A stretch of DNA of 64,000 nt from Gammaproteobacteria bacterium (GCA_030426355.1 JAUHYQ010000001.1:496001-560000), one strand, 5' to 3'; shown: positions 9,912 through 19,073, counted from the stretch's first letter. Translations and numbers: made by a program. The notes: generated by a model from the sequence alone, not told the origin.

Positions 9912-11454
9912 CGGTATACATATCGCGAATATAGGCTTGCGCTGCTGCGCCCCAGGAAAAACGGGCTGCGGCAGCAGCCTGCCCGATCGAACGCCACCGT
10001 TGCGGCTGCGTCTCGCGCATCGTCAGCGCAGCATTGAACGCTTGCACGAACTCGCATGCCTGCACTTGCGGTGTCGCGCCGGCAAACACAAAACCGGTAA
10101 CGCCGTTTTCAACGGTATCGCGCAAACCTCCAACACCGTGCACAACGCACGGCTGCCCGGCGCGCATGGCCAGCAGTTGACTGATACCGCAAGGCTCAAA
10201 ACTGCTGGGCATTAAAAACAAATCGCCGCAGGCATACAAACAGTCCGCCAATGCCTCGTGATAGCCGTTGATAAACAGCGCGTTGCTGTGCCGTGCCAGC
10301 ACCGTGGCCAATTGTTGTTCCAGTTGCGGGTCGCCACTGCCCAGCAATACAAACAACGAATCGTCGCCCAGACGTTCAAGGATGGCGTCAAGCGCCGTAA
10401 AATCAGTGTGGCAAGCAACGCGGTCATCAGCGACCCGCTCCAGAAACAGGCTTACTTTTTGCGCCGTTATGCGCCCGACGCTGGTCACAATCGTTCGCGG
10501 CCGACGGCGACCAAAGCGCCGCAGCACGATGTCGACAAGCGGTTCCACGGACAAAGCGCCGGGCAAGCTTTGCAAAACGCGCACCAGCGGCTGCCAGCCA
10601 CGAATATGCTTTCCGCCGGGATACATGCAGCCGTTCAGGATACCGACCAGCTTGCCTGCCTCTGCCGCCGCCTGAGTATCACGCTCTAATCCTTCGCCCC
10701 CAAAAAAGCCCGTGGCCGGGTTGTCGGGCAAGCGTATTTCCCGCGCGTATGTGGGCGATACCGTATTCACGCCATCAGCAAGCCGTATGCCCAATGCCAT
10801 CGGGTTAATGCAATTGCGGTAGCGCGGATCTTCGACCAACGCGCTGTCGTATGCCAAATCCGGATACCAGCTTTCCAGCGATGACGGGTCGTCACGCAAT
10901 GGGCGAATGCCCTGCAATGCCAGGTTATGGATGGTATAGACGCAACGCAGTTTGCTCAGCAACCGATACTCCGGCGCACTTTGACGCAACAGCAATAGCA
11001 ATGCGGCATGCCAGTCATGCAAATGCACGACGTCCGGCGCGCGGGTGGTCGGCTGTGTCAGGTAAGCGGCCACGGTTGCGCAAAAAAAGGCGAATTTGTG
11101 CGCATCGGATGCGAACGGCCGGTGCGGCCCGTCGTCGCAGTAAATTTTTCCGGGGCCCTGCGGCGACATCAACGGATGCTCCGCCACCGTGTGACGAATG
11201 TGCGGATTGTCGCCTGGCACAGAATAAAGCTGCACCTGCTCGATGCTGCCAGCAAAGCTCACGGCAACAGTCTGCAACTTCTGCGCACGGGGCAATTTGT
11301 GCAGAAAACCATAGGCCGGCGTCAGCACAGTGGTCGACCAGCCGGCTTCAGCCAGCGCGACCGGCAGGTCACGGACGACATCACCGATGCCGCCGACTTT
11401 GCCACCCGGAAGAGCCGCATTTTCCGCGGCAACGAACAACACGTGCTTCATCAA
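9877..11454 (-). CDS. glgA: Glycogen synthase (ADP-glucose, GT5)
   Basis: A 525-residue starch/glycogen synthase that transfers glucose from ADP-glucose to growing alpha-1,4 chains. The N-terminal nucleotide-sugar loop reads [10 protein letters not shown], a variant of the usual K-T-G-G-L. Other hallmarks are [18 protein letters not shown], and the C-terminal [10 protein letters not shown] catalytic Glu motif. The protein is somewhat longer than E. coli GlgA (477). It follows glgC with a 17 bp gap and overlaps glgB. Substrate comes from GlgC and the product goes to GlgB, all in the same operon. Confidence 0.94.
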   Translation of the reverse strand: MMKHVLFVAAENAALPGGKVGGIGDVVRDLPVALAEAGWSTTVLTPAYGFLHKLPRAQKLQTVAVSFAGSIEQVQLYSVPGDNPHIRHTVAEHPLMSPQGPGKIYCDDGPHRPFASDAHKFAFFCATVAAYLTQPTTRAPDVVHLHDWHAALLLLLRQSAPEYRLLSKLRCVYTIHNLALQGIRPLRDDPSSLESWYPDLAYDSALVEDPRYRNCINPMALGIRLADGVNTVSPTYAREIRLPDNPATGFFGGEGLERDTQAAAEAGKLVGILNGCMYPGGKHIRGWQPLVRVLQSLPGALSVEPLVDIVLRRFGRRRPRTIVTSVGRITAQKVSLFLERVADDRVACHTDFTALDAILERLGDDSLFVLLGSGDPQLEQQLATVLARHSNALFINGYHEALADCLYACGDLFLMPSSFEPCGISQLLAMRAGQPCVVHGVGGLRDTVENGVTGFVFAGATPQVQACEFVQAFNAALTMRETQPQRWRSIGQAAAAARFSWGAAAQAYIRDMYTDGKEADYAAHD

Positions 11455-11471
11455 CTGCTTCGCAACCCGGC

Positions 11472-12779
11472 TCAGCGCGTAAAGTGCAGTCGCTGGCCGA
11501 GCATATCCGGGGTGACCAGTGTGAGCCCTGAATCCGTGACGCGAAAACCTCGCGCCCGGTCATTGTCGGCATTGATACCTATTTGCGTGCCATTGGGGAT
11601 GCGGGCACCGCGATCAACTATGGCACGCCTGATGTGACAGTTCTCGCCAATATCCACTTCCGGCAATATCACCGAATCCTCGACCAGACTGCGCGAATTG
11701 ATGAAGCAGTTGTTGAAGATTACGGAACGCTGCACCCTTGCACCCGAGATCACACAACCGGCCGAGACCATGGAATTGATCGCCTCACCGCGACGATCCG
11801 GATCATCAAACACAAACTTTGCCGGCGGCGCCTGTGTCTGTCGCGTCATAATGGGCCATGTCTTGTCATACAAATCCAACTGCGGGGTAACACTGATCAG
11901 CTCCATGTTGGCCTGCCAGTATGCGTCAAGCGTCCCCACATCGCGCCAGTAGGCCGTGCCACCCGTGCGCATATCACGAAACGGATAAGCATAGACGCGA
12001 TACTGATCGACAATGGACGGAATAATATTGCGGCCAAAATCGTGCTGCGAACCGGGCGTATCCGCGTCCTTGATTACCTGCTCAAAGAGAAAGCTGGTGT
12101 TGAATACGTAGTTGCCCATTGACGCCAGACACATTTCGGTTTGCCCGGGAATCGGGGTCGGGTTATCCGGTTTCTCCTCGAAGCCGATGACGCGGCCGTT
12201 TTCATCCACCGACATAACCCCGAGGGCACCGGCCGCCTCAGCTACCGGCACTTCAATGCAACACACGGTCATGTCCGCTTTCTGTTCAGCATGCGCCGCA
12301 AGCAGGGGACCGTAGTCCATTTTGTAAACGTGATCGCCGGCAAGAATCAGCACCAATTCCGGTTCATGAGTACGAATAATATCGAGATTCTGATATACGG
12401 CATCGGCCGTGCCGCGATACCACTCACCACCGATACGCTGTGACGCAGGCAAAATCTCTACAAACTCGTTGTAGTCAGATTGCGAGAACGACCAGCCGCG
12501 CACCACATGCCTGATCAGCGAATGCGCTTTGTACTGCGTCAATACGCCGATGCGCCGAATGCCGGAGTTAATACAATTAGACAGCGCGAAATCGATAATG
12601 CGCAGTTTGCCGCCAAAATACAGCGAGGGCTTGGCTCGCCACTTGGTGAGCTCATAAAGTCGCGAACCCTGACCGCCGGCCAGCACCAGCCCGAGCGTTC
12701 GCCGCGTCAGCCGGCTGACAAAACGCTGATCTTCTTTTGCCGACAGGTTCTCGGCTTCATTTTTTTGATCGGTTGTCAT
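11472..12779 (-). CDS. glgC: Glucose-1-phosphate adenylyltransferase
   Basis: ADP-glucose pyrophosphorylase, the committed step of glycogen synthesis, making ADP-glucose and PPi from ATP and glucose-1-phosphate. The nucleotidyltransferase loop G-G-Q-G-S-R-L is near the N-terminus, followed by K-P-S-L-Y-F-G-G and I-D-F-A-L-S-N-C. The Asp of the sugar-binding region lies in [11 protein letters not shown] left-handed beta-helix tail follows. The frame begins at a GTG at 12797, but the ATG at 12779 is preceded by A-G-G-G-G at about 5 nt, so I use it. About 435 residues, usual length. The start lies inside the end of malQ (23 bp overlap). Allosteric control by sugar phosphates is known for the family but not readable here. 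Confidence 0.94.
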   Translation of the reverse strand: MTTDQKNEAENLSAKEDQRFVSRLTRRTLGLVLAGGQGSRLYELTKWRAKPSLYFGGKLRIIDFALSNCINSGIRRIGVLTQYKAHSLIRHVVRGWSFSQSDYNEFVEILPASQRIGGEWYRGTADAVYQNLDIIRTHEPELVLILAGDHVYKMDYGPLLAAHAEQKADMTVCCIEVPVAEAAGALGVMSVDENGRVIGFEEKPDNPTPIPGQTEMCLASMGNYVFNTSFLFEQVIKDADTPGSQHDFGRNIIPSIVDQYRVYAYPFRDMRTGGTAYWRDVGTLDAYWQANMELISVTPQLDLYDKTWPIMTRQTQAPPAKFVFDDPDRRGEAINSMVSAGCVISGARVQRSVIFNNCFINSRSLVEDSVILPEVDIGENCHIRRAIVDRGARIPNGTQIGINADNDRARGFRVTDSGLTLVTPDMLGQRLHFTR

Positions 12780-14322
12780 TACCCCTGCTCGATACACTTA
12801 CCCGACGCGTCTCCCTCACCATATCGCGTATTCTCTCGCAGAGTTGCGATGTCAGCATTTCTGGCTGCAAACGCCAGCGCCAGTTACCCCCGGCGGTGCC
12901 CGGGGTGTTGAGGCGCGCGGCGGAATCCAGGCCGAGCAAATCCTGAACCGGCGCGATAACTGTCTGCACGGCGCTGCCCAGGGCGAGTTCCAGCAGCTTA
13001 ACATGCGCGCTCTCCACCCCGCCGCCGACCCGGCCCAGCACCGCTGCGCGGGTTTGCTCAATCTCATCGAGCGGCCGCAAATCTTCGGGGCTGCCGGTGA
13101 GCCAGCCGATAACCGTGTCATTATCGTGCGTGCCCGTGTAGCAAATATTACAGCGGTCGATTGAGTCAATGTCGAACTCTGGATCAGCCAGCTCAAACTG
13201 CAGCACTTTCATGCCGGGGAAACCGTACTTCATGCGCAATGCGTCCACTGCGGGCGTGATAACGCCCAGATCCTCGGCCACAAGCGGCAACTTGCCCAAT
13301 GCCGCCTGTGCCGCATCGAACAGGGCCTCGCGGGGCCCCGGCAACCAATGCCCCTCTCGCGCCGTGGGAGCATCGGCCGAAACTGCCCAGTAAGCCTCGA
13401 AGCCGCGGAAATGATCGATACGCAATTGATCTGTCATGCTGAGCGCATGCCTGAGACGCGCTATCCACCACGCATAATTTTGGTGGGCGTGATAATCCCA
13501 GTCATACACCGGATTACCCCACAGCTGGCCGTCTGCACTGAAATAGTCGGGCGGCACACCGGCAACCTGAATCGGACAACTCTCCTCATTTAGCATGAGT
13601 AATTCCGGATGCGCCCACGCATCAGCACTGTCAAGCGCGATATAAAACGGCATGTCGCCCAGCAAACTCACCCCGTGTTTGCCCGCGTAGGTTCTCAGCT
13701 GTACCCATTGCTGAGAAAAAATAAACTGCAACACCTTGACGTTAGCGAGCGCCACTGATTGCTCTGACTCGAGCGTTGCCAGCGCGTGCGGGTCGCGTTT
13801 CATGTACTCAGACGCCCACTCGTACCACGGCCGCTCGCCATGGTGTCTTTTAAGTACGCGATACAAAGCGTAGTCATGCAACCATGAATCGTCGTGCTGC
13901 TGCACAAAATTCCGGTATGCCAACTGCTGCCCGGCATCGGCCGAGCGAACAAAGCGCTCTGCCGCCAGCTGCAGCACGTCCTGCTTAAGCGGGATCAGCT
14001 GACCGAAATCCACCGTATCAGCCGGCAGCTTGCGCAGCGCTTTAACTTCCTTGTCCTTTAGCCAGCCGGCTCGCAGTAACTCTTCGATATCAATCAACAG
14101 TTCATTGCCCGCGAACGTTGATTGCAATTGATAAGGCGAGTCCCCGAACCCGGTGGGGCCGATCGGCAGAATCTGCCAAACCGTCAAACCCATTGATTCG
14201 AGGGCTAACACGAACCGTTTCGCGTTGTCGCCAAGCTCCCCGATCCCGTAATAGCCTGGCAATGAGGTGATATGCAGACAGGCACCCGCACGACGCTGCG
14301 GCTGCAGAATTCCTACGTCCAT
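12757..14322 (-). CDS. malQ: 4-alpha-glucanotransferase (amylomaltase)
   Basis: A GH77 enzyme of 521 residues that disproportionates maltodextrins and so recycles the short glucans left by GlgP and GlgX. Visible signatures are [11 protein letters not shown] (N-terminal sugar site), the nucleophile in L-R-I-D-H-F-R-G-F, the acid Glu in [10 protein letters not shown], and T-G-T-H-D-N-D-T. It is the first gene of the glycogen operon, about 60 bp downstream of the deoxyhypusine-synthase-like gene. A weak promoter-like T-T-G-A-A-A sits just upstream, with a 17 bp spacing to a T-A-T-A-T-G that includes the start codon. Readthrough from the polyamine genes is equally possible. No strong ribosome site is seen before its ATG. 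Confidence 0.93.
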   Translation of the reverse strand: MDVGILQPQRRAGACLHITSLPGYYGIGELGDNAKRFVLALESMGLTVWQILPIGPTGFGDSPYQLQSTFAGNELLIDIEELLRAGWLKDKEVKALRKLPADTVDFGQLIPLKQDVLQLAAERFVRSADAGQQLAYRNFVQQHDDSWLHDYALYRVLKRHHGERPWYEWASEYMKRDPHALATLESEQSVALANVKVLQFIFSQQWVQLRTYAGKHGVSLLGDMPFYIALDSADAWAHPELLMLNEESCPIQVAGVPPDYFSADGQLWGNPVYDWDYHAHQNYAWWIARLRHALSMTDQLRIDHFRGFEAYWAVSADAPTAREGHWLPGPREALFDAAQAALGKLPLVAEDLGVITPAVDALRMKYGFPGMKVLQFELADPEFDIDSIDRCNICYTGTHDNDTVIGWLTGSPEDLRPLDEIEQTRAAVLGRVGGGVESAHVKLLELALGSAVQTVIAPVQDLLGLDSAARLNTPGTAGGNWRWRLQPEMLTSQLCERIRDMVRETRRVSVSSRGNDNRSKK

Positions 14323-14384
14323 ATAGGCATGCGCTTCCGTTCTTTCAAAAGGCGGTTAGCCTAGCACGGGAGCGCGTGTTTGGC

Positions 14385-15425
14385 TCAGGCAAACAACCGC
14401 GAGAAGTGCCGCCGATCGCGATGCTGCCAGTTACCGCGATGGTAGGCGTCGGATGCCAGCAGCGGCAGCACGCTGGTCGCCTCGGCATAGACCATTTGTT
14501 CTTTTACGGTATCCACTTTGCCCCATGAACAGGCTTCTTTAAGTGTCGAACTTGAGCACGCGCCATCGCGCACATCCGCCACTGTTATCTGGATCGCATA
14601 CTTGTGCATGTCCACTTCTTTGCCGAGAATTTCAGCGCAGACGACCGTATCCTGAGCAAAATTCTTCGGCACACCGCCGCCGATCATCAGCAAACCGGTC
14701 TGACCTGCTGCTATTTTTACGTCGGTCAGTTCACGAAAATCGCGTATGGAATCCAGGGTCATGTACCGATCGGGGTTGTTGTGCTGGTGAAGGACCAAAC
14801 CGAACCCGGCACTGGAATCCGTAAACGCCGGGCAGAATACCGGCACGTCGTGTTCGAAAGCCGTCTGCACCAGAGAGCCCGGCTTCTGCGCATGCGTCGT
14901 CAACCAGCGACCCATCTCGCGAATAAACTCGCGGGATGAATAAGGACGCGCCTCCAGCGAGTTCGCGATTTCACAGATCGCGTGATCGCAAGCCTGCAAA
15001 TCCGACTCATCAATATATGTGTCGTAAATGCGATCGATGTAAAGGTCGCGAAGTTGCTTGTCATCTACTGCACCGGCAGCCTGATAGTGTTTGAAACCCA
15101 GCGCCTCGAAAAAATCCATATCAACAATGCTGGCGCCCGTTGCCACAACGGCATCCACCATGTTGTATTTAATGAGATCCGCGTACAACTGCATGCAACC
15201 ACCGGCCGAAGTGCTGCCAGCTATGGTCAGGATTACCGAGCAATCCTTATCCGCAACCATCTCGTTGAAGATGCCCGTCGCACGCGCCAGATCGCGCGAA
15301 GTAAACGACATCTTCCCCATCGAATCGATAATCGGACGGGCATCAAAACGTGTGATATCGATGTGCTCGACCGTCTTGTCCAACAATGCGGCTTTGGGGT
15401 CGGATTGAAGTTTGGGTTCGGCCAT
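14385..15425 (-). CDS. Deoxyhypusine-synthase-family protein (homospermidine-synthase-like)
   Basis: A protein of about 346 residues of the deoxyhypusine synthase family. It keeps the NAD-site glycines (A-G-S-T-S-A-G-G), G-A-S-I-V-D-M-D and the C-terminal S-W-G-K motif, whose Lys forms the covalent imine with the aminobutyl group in the eukaryotic enzyme. Bacteria lack eIF5A, so the real substrate is likely a polyamine; homospermidine synthesis is known for some bacterial members. It lies directly downstream of an ornithine-decarboxylase-like gene, which would supply putrescine. In-frame starts exist at 15452 (GTG) and 15449 (ATG), but only the ATG at 15425 has a ribosome site (A-G-G-G-A, 8 nt away), leaving a 4 bp gap to the upstream gene. 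Family certain, substrate inferred. Confidence 0.85.
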   Translation of the reverse strand: MAEPKLQSDPKAALLDKTVEHIDITRFDARPIIDSMGKMSFTSRDLARATGIFNEMVADKDCSVILTIAGSTSAGGCMQLYADLIKYNMVDAVVATGASIVDMDFFEALGFKHYQAAGAVDDKQLRDLYIDRIYDTYIDESDLQACDHAICEIANSLEARPYSSREFIREMGRWLTTHAQKPGSLVQTAFEHDVPVFCPAFTDSSAGFGLVLHQHNNPDRYMTLDSIRDFRELTDVKIAAGQTGLLMIGGGVPKNFAQDTVVCAEILGKEVDMHKYAIQITVADVRDGACSSSTLKEACSWGKVDTVKEQMVYAEATSVLPLLASDAYHRGNWQHRDRRHFSRLFA

Positions 15426-15429
15426 GGTC

Positions 15430-16644
15430 TTAATCCCTGGTTTGCTCATCACTATACGCGGCTGATACCGACAGACGCAGTCCCGTCTGCAGAGGCTGGT
15501 TAAACAAGCTCAGCATAGGCTCATCCATCACTACGATTTCGTCGCGCTCACCAAACCCGTTAAAGTTTGTCCTCATGCTATCCGCATACGCGCCCAGTTG
15601 GCCAATCTCCAGATAATCGCCCTCGCGCATTCCGGCAGGCAAACTTAGCGGTCGCTTGATCGCATCGATACTGTCGCAGGTCGGGCCGTACAAACCAAAT
15701 TCGGTATCGTAGTCCCCCGCAATCTCCTGCCCGTCACGAATGGCACGCACCGGATACGGAAAATCAAGATGCGCGGCATCGAACAGACTGCCATAGGCGC
15801 CGTCATTCAGGTACAACCATTCACGCTTGCGCAAAGTGACATTCAACAGCATGGAAGCCGATTCGGCCACCAGCGCCCGACCGGGTTCGCACATCAAGCG
15901 GCAGGTCTCACTGGTCAGGGTGCTGTTAAAGGCCTCGCTGATCACGTGGAAGTATTCGTCGAGCGGCCGTGGCTGCATGCCAGGATAGGCGGCCGGAAAA
16001 CCTCCGCCGACATCAAGCGAATCAATGATCACGCCGGTATCGCGAATCAGGCTGTTCACGCGACTGATGGCACTGGCATAAGCCATCGGGTTCATGGCTT
16101 GTGACCCGACATGGAAACTAACGCCCAGCGCTGCTGCGCGCGTGCGCGCCGCAACGAGCAGCTCGGCCGCCTCATCCGGATGGGCTCCGAATTTCGCGTC
16201 CAGCGGGACACAACTGGTGCTGTTATCAACCGTAATACGCACATGCAACGACAAATCGTCGGCATAGCCACAGGCTGCAAAAATTTTCTCCAGCTCATCC
16301 ATGCAATCGAGCGCAAAATCACGCACGCCGTAATCAAAATACATACGGCGGATATGATCGGGATGTTTAACCGGGTTCATGCAGTAGTGCCGGGCACCCG
16401 CAAAGCCTTTCACTAACTCCAGCTCGAACAGGGACGCGACATCGAAATGCCGAATACCCGCTTCATAGAGCGTATCCAGAATCAGTGGGGCAGGGTTTGC
16501 CTTGACGGCGTATAGCACGTCGCCAGGGAAATTTTGCAAAAACCAGCGAGCACTCCGCGCGGCCGTATGAGGCCGGTGACAGAGAACTGGATTAACGGGT
16601 TGTGCTGCTTTGAGATAGTCGCAGACCGACTCGAAGCTTTCCAC
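15430..16644 (-). CDS. Ornithine/lysine-type decarboxylase, alanine-racemase fold
   Basis: A PLP-dependent fold-III decarboxylase of 404 residues. The Schiff-base Lys is in Y-A-V-K-A-N-P (K48), the phosphate-binding glycines are in L-D-V-G-G-G-F-P, and the catalytic Cys is in G-P-T-C-D-S-I-D, the arrangement of eukaryotic-type ornithine decarboxylase. Carboxynorspermidine decarboxylase is the main alternative, but the G-P-T-C-D motif and the E-P-G-R-A site favour ODC or dual ODC/LDC. The start is GTG at 16644, chosen because a strong A-G-G-A-G-G (16653-16658) lies 8 nt upstream. It is first in a two-gene polyamine unit with the deoxyhypusine-synthase-like gene. Phased A-tracts lie upstream. 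Confidence 0.85.
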   Translation of the reverse strand: MESFESVCDYLKAAQPVNPVLCHRPHTAARSARWFLQNFPGDVLYAVKANPAPLILDTLYEAGIRHFDVASLFELELVKGFAGARHYCMNPVKHPDHIRRMYFDYGVRDFALDCMDELEKIFAACGYADDLSLHVRITVDNSTSCVPLDAKFGAHPDEAAELLVAARTRAAALGVSFHVGSQAMNPMAYASAISRVNSLIRDTGVIIDSLDVGGGFPAAYPGMQPRPLDEYFHVISEAFNSTLTSETCRLMCEPGRALVAESASMLLNVTLRKREWLYLNDGAYGSLFDAAHLDFPYPVRAIRDGQEIAGDYDTEFGLYGPTCDSIDAIKRPLSLPAGMREGDYLEIGQLGAYADSMRTNFNGFGERDEIVVMDEPMLSLFNQPLQTGLRLSVSAAYSDEQTRD

Positions 16645-16770
16645 GCATGGAACCTCCTGAGTTGCCGCTATTTTACGTTGCGGCGTTTAAGGACGGCGAC
16701 GCCGCACCCTGGTGGGCGCGTTCTACCGAGAGGACGCGAATATATAGACGAAATAGACTTTGCGCTACTA

Positions 16771-16797
16771 TTTTTTTTGCTTTTTTTGGATTTTTTT
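16771..16797. promoter_or_regulatory. Three helically phased A-tracts upstream of the polyamine genes
   Basis: Runs of 8, 7 and 7 T on the plus strand (A on the coding minus strand) start at 16771, 16781 and 16791, exactly one helical turn apart. Phased A-tracts bend DNA and can act as an UP element for RNA polymerase. On the minus strand a T-A-T-A-T-A/T-A-T-A-T-T element follows at about 16740-16746, with no good -35, upstream of the decarboxylase start. Promoter role is inferred. Confidence 0.55.
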
Positions 16798-16832
16798 GCC
16801 GGCCCCGACAGCCGGCCTTCCGGTCAAAGTGA

Positions 16833-17318
16833 CTAGCCAGTAAGCAAGCGGATTTTGCGCAGCCCAAGGGAGATAGCCTGTCGCTCCTGGGCCGACAGCG
16901 AGGCCAATTGTCGGTTCGCGACCCCCAGCCGAGCTTCGATGGCCTTATCGACCAGACTCCGGCCCTGATCCGTGAGCCTGACCAGTACGCCGCGCCGATC
17001 TTCCGGATCGGGATCCCGTTCGACCAATCCACGCTCTTCCAGCCTGTCTATCCGGTTGGTCATGGCACCGCTACTCAACAGCGACTCTTTGGCAAGCATG
17101 GTTGCGGGCAGCTGATAAGGCGCGCCCTGTCTGCGCAGCGCCGACAGCACGTCATACTCCCACATTCTCAGGTCCAGCGAGTCCAGCGCCTCATCTTCGG
17201 TGCGACGCAGCATTTTGGCCACGTCCTGCACCCTCGCTACCACGTCGAGCCCAGAGCAATCGAGCTCTGGACGCTGCTGAGACCACTGCTCCAGAAGCCT
17301 GTCTATACGGTCAATCAT
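16833..17318 (-). CDS. MarR-family transcriptional regulator
   Basis: A 161-residue winged-helix dimer regulator of the MarR family. The recognition helix region reads S-G-A-M-T-N-R-I-D-R-L-E-E-R-G-L-V and the wing follows as D-P-E-D-R-R-G-V-L-V-R-L-T, both very typical. A helical dimerisation region occupies the N-terminal third. It diverges from the gene at 17434 across 115 bp that hold a promoter and a repeated 11 bp sequence, so it probably represses that gene and perhaps itself. The ligand is unknown. The ribosome site is weak. It is transcribed toward the polyamine genes, but the A-tract region separates them. Confidence 0.9.
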   Translation of the reverse strand: MIDRIDRLLEQWSQQRPELDCSGLDVVARVQDVAKMLRRTEDEALDSLDLRMWEYDVLSALRRQGAPYQLPATMLAKESLLSSGAMTNRIDRLEERGLVERDPDPEDRRGVLVRLTDQGRSLVDKAIEARLGVANRQLASLSAQERQAISLGLRKIRLLTG

Positions 17319-17358
17319 CGCCGAATGATAACCGTTTATTACTTTTATATCAAATTGC

Positions 17359-17387
17359 TTGACATCGAAATAATATCCGTATATATC
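17359..17387 (+). promoter_or_regulatory. Sigma-70-type promoter for the gene at 17434
   Basis: A perfect -35 T-T-G-A-C-A (17359-17364) is followed after 17 bp by T-A-T-A-T-C (17382-17387). Transcription would begin near 17394, about 40 nt before the ATG at 17434, which has G-G-A-G at 17421-17424. The -35 lies inside one copy of the operator-like repeat. Confidence 0.65.
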
Positions 17388-17412
17388 GTAAATTAACTAT
17401 TTTGATATCGAA
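17359..17412. promoter_or_regulatory. Candidate MarR operator pair
   Basis: The 11-mer TTGACATCGAA (17359-17369) recurs as TTGATATCGAA (17402-17412), differing at one base. The second copy is a near palindrome around GATATC. The copies overlap the -35 and lie just downstream of the predicted start site, as expected for repression by the divergent MarR protein. A further T-C-A-A/T-T-G-A half-site pair lies at 17350-17362. Binding is inferred. Confidence 0.5.
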
Positions 17413-17433
17413 GTACTTCCGGAGCCCTTATAC

Positions 17434-17928
17434 ATGGTTGCCCGCTTTTCAGAACTGCCCGCCCCCCGGGTTGGTCACGTCGACCCCACTCTCGGTGATG
17501 CCCACCTGCACGCCGATAATGCCTCCGCTCGCCTGGGCCTGCGCGGCCTGATGCTGCTTGAGCGGGCAAGTTCCCTCGACGGCGTCCGCCTCGGTGGGCG
17601 CGGCATACCCGGTATCAGCGGCATACCCTTGTATATAGAGCCCTCACAGTGCCGGAATCAGAGCGACACCTTTATCCGGGGTCGGGCTTTTGCGGTTATA
17701 TGCAGCGACGGTTCTGTTTGTCTGCGCTTACCCAACGATGTCGCCGATGATCTGGTGCGCAATGGGCTGTGCCTAAAGGCCGGAAAAAACCTGCTGACCT
17801 GGCCAGTCACCAGCGAACGCCAACTGGAAGTGACCTGGCGAATTTTGTTACATGCCTATTGGAACGTTACCGGCACCCCGCGCAAGCAGGCTCGCCGGCT
17901 GTGGTCCGAATGGGTCATTCAAAACTAA
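17434..17928 (+). CDS. DUF5519 (luciferase-domain)-like protein
   Basis: A 164-residue soluble protein with no signal peptide or membrane segment. The central part (I-R-G-R-A-F-A-V, D-G-S-V-C-L-R-L-P, A-D-D-L-V-R-N-G) resembles the small family named luciferase domain or DUF5519, whose biochemical role is not established despite its name. The assignment rests on pattern recall and is moderate. It has a strong promoter and ribosome site and diverges from a MarR regulator, so it is likely a regulated response gene. Two small ORFs follow in the same direction from 17973. Confidence 0.6.
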   Translation: MVARFSELPAPRVGHVDPTLGDAHLHADNASARLGLRGLMLLERASSLDGVRLGGRGIPGISGIPLYIEPSQCRNQSDTFIRGRAFAVICSDGSVCLRLPNDVADDLVRNGLCLKAGKNLLTWPVTSERQLEVTWRILLHAYWNVTGTPRKQARRLWSEWVIQN

Positions 17929-17972
17929 ACCCCCCTGTTAAATTGTTAACACGAGTATCTGGAGAACTCGAC

Positions 17973-18173
17973 ATGAACGACGAAGATGACTATTTGGATG
18001 ATGATCTCGAAGGCAAATTCGATGACGGCCCCATAGACGAGCATGAATACGAAATTTCGGCGACCAGTAATCGGCCGATTAGCTGGCGTCGCATCGAAAT
18101 GATGAAAGAAGACATGTGGCTTAAAGAACAGCTCGACGATATGTCTGATTGGGACGAGGGTTCGTTGAGATGA
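17973..18173 (+). CDS. Small acidic PA3496-like protein
   Basis: A 66-residue protein. The first half is very acidic (D-D-Y-L-D-D-D-L-E-G) and the second is a charged helix, R-R-I-E-M-M-K-E-D-M-W-L-K-E-Q-L-D-D, resembling the conserved helix of the PA3496 family of putative envelope-integrity proteins. The longer upstream frame to 17769 overlaps the previous gene. The ATG at 17973 has G-G-A-G 8 nt upstream (17961-17964), so it is the real start. Its stop overlaps the start of the next small gene (ATGA at 18170). Function is unproven. Confidence 0.65.
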   Translation: MNDEDDYLDDDLEGKFDDGPIDEHEYEISATSNRPISWRRIEMMKEDMWLKEQLDDMSDWDEGSLR

Positions 18174-18352
18174 GCAAGCACAAACCACTCCCCCTGCATA
18201 AACGTAACTGGGACATGCTGGGCTCTTTGGATGATCAGGACGATGTAGATCGCTTTGAGAAGCTTTACCATCCGCCGCGCGAATTGAGGGAGGACAAGGC
18301 CTCCAAAGGCGGCCGCACACGCAGCAAGTTTCACCGACCAAGAGATAACTAA
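18170..18352 (+). CDS. Small basic hypothetical protein, 60 aa
   Basis: A 60-residue ORF coupled to the preceding acidic small protein by a 4 bp ATGA overlap. It is hydrophilic and basic toward the end (K-G-G-R-T-R-S-K-F-H-R-P-R) with no membrane segment or known motif. The contrast of an acidic and a basic small protein encoded back to back suggests they might interact, but that is speculation. I do not recognise the family. Confidence 0.5.
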   Translation: MSKHKPLPLHKRNWDMLGSLDDQDDVDRFEKLYHPPRELREDKASKGGRTRSKFHRPRDN

Positions 18353-18401
18353 ACAGCTCTGCGTAGGCCCGGGATTCATCGGCTGAGGCTATACTTGGCG
18401 G

Positions 18402-19073
18402 ATGAAAACACTGAACCTATCTGCAGAAGAACTGCTCTCGACCACCCGCGCCGTTCGTCAACGGCTGGACTTTGGCAGGCACGTCAGTGAAGAGTTGATA
18501 AGGCAGTGCATTGAAATTGCATTGCAAGCGCCCACAGGCGGTAACACGCAAGGCTGGCATTTTGTCGCTGTCTTTGATCCGGAAAGGCGCTCGGCCATTG
18601 CCGAGCTTTACCGCAAAGGCTGGGCGATATACAAAGAAGCCAACGGTTCCGTATTTGACCTGGCCAGAAAAACCGGTGCGGGAACCCGCCGCAATCAGAT
18701 GGTGCGCGTGGCGCGCTCGGCCGATTATCTGGCCGAGAATCTTGAGAAGGTGCCGGTACTCGTAATTCCATGCATTCCCGGCAGGGTAGAGAAGATGACC
18801 GGCCCCGCTGCCAGTGTCAGCATTGCAAGCGTTTACGGCTCAATTCTGCCGGCCACGTGGAGCTACATGCTCGCAGCGCGCAATCGCGGCCTGGGCACAT
18901 GCTGGACAACCGTGCACCTGATGCACGAAGAAGCGGTCGCAGAAATACTCGGGATTCCCTACGCCGAGATTACCCAATGCGCACTGATCCCGACGGCCTA
19001 TACGCTGGGAACAGACTTCAAACCAGCATTGCGCAAACCGCTCGACAATGTGTTGCACATCGACGCCTGGTAA
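18402..19073 (+). CDS. Nitroreductase-family FMN oxidoreductase
   Basis: A 223-residue member of the nitroreductase fold. The N-terminal FMN-binding T-T-R-A-V-R-Q-R-L-D-F and A-P-T-G-G-N-T-Q-G-W-H-F motifs are plain, as are the later G-L-G-T-C-W-T-T and the C-terminal region with the R-K-P-L-D segment. Such enzymes use NAD(P)H and FMN to reduce nitroaromatics, quinones or enones, and some act in cofactor metabolism; substrate cannot be inferred. It follows the small-protein pair by 49 bp and has a poor ribosome site, so coupled or weak translation is possible. It converges on the membrane protein at 19144. Confidence 0.85.
   Translation: MKTLNLSAEELLSTTRAVRQRLDFGRHVSEELIRQCIEIALQAPTGGNTQGWHFVAVFDPERRSAIAELYRKGWAIYKEANGSVFDLARKTGAGTRRNQMVRVARSADYLAENLEKVPVLVIPCIPGRVEKMTGPAASVSIASVYGSILPATWSYMLAARNRGLGTCWTTVHLMHEEAVAEILGIPYAEITQCALIPTAYTLGTDFKPALRKPLDNVLHIDAW

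Noticed and set aside
14385..15425. Calling the protein a true deoxyhypusine synthase
   Set aside because: Bacteria lack the eIF5A lysine substrate; a polyamine synthase role fits the neighbour better.
16791..16815. GC-rich hairpin beside T-runs near 16800, looking like a terminator
   Set aside because: The T-run precedes the hairpin on the plus strand and becomes an A-run after it on the minus strand, so neither strand has a hairpin followed by U.
17769..17972. 68-residue upstream extension of the small acidic protein
   Set aside because: It overlaps the DUF5519-like gene in another frame, whereas the ATG at 17973 has G-G-A-G at 8 nt.
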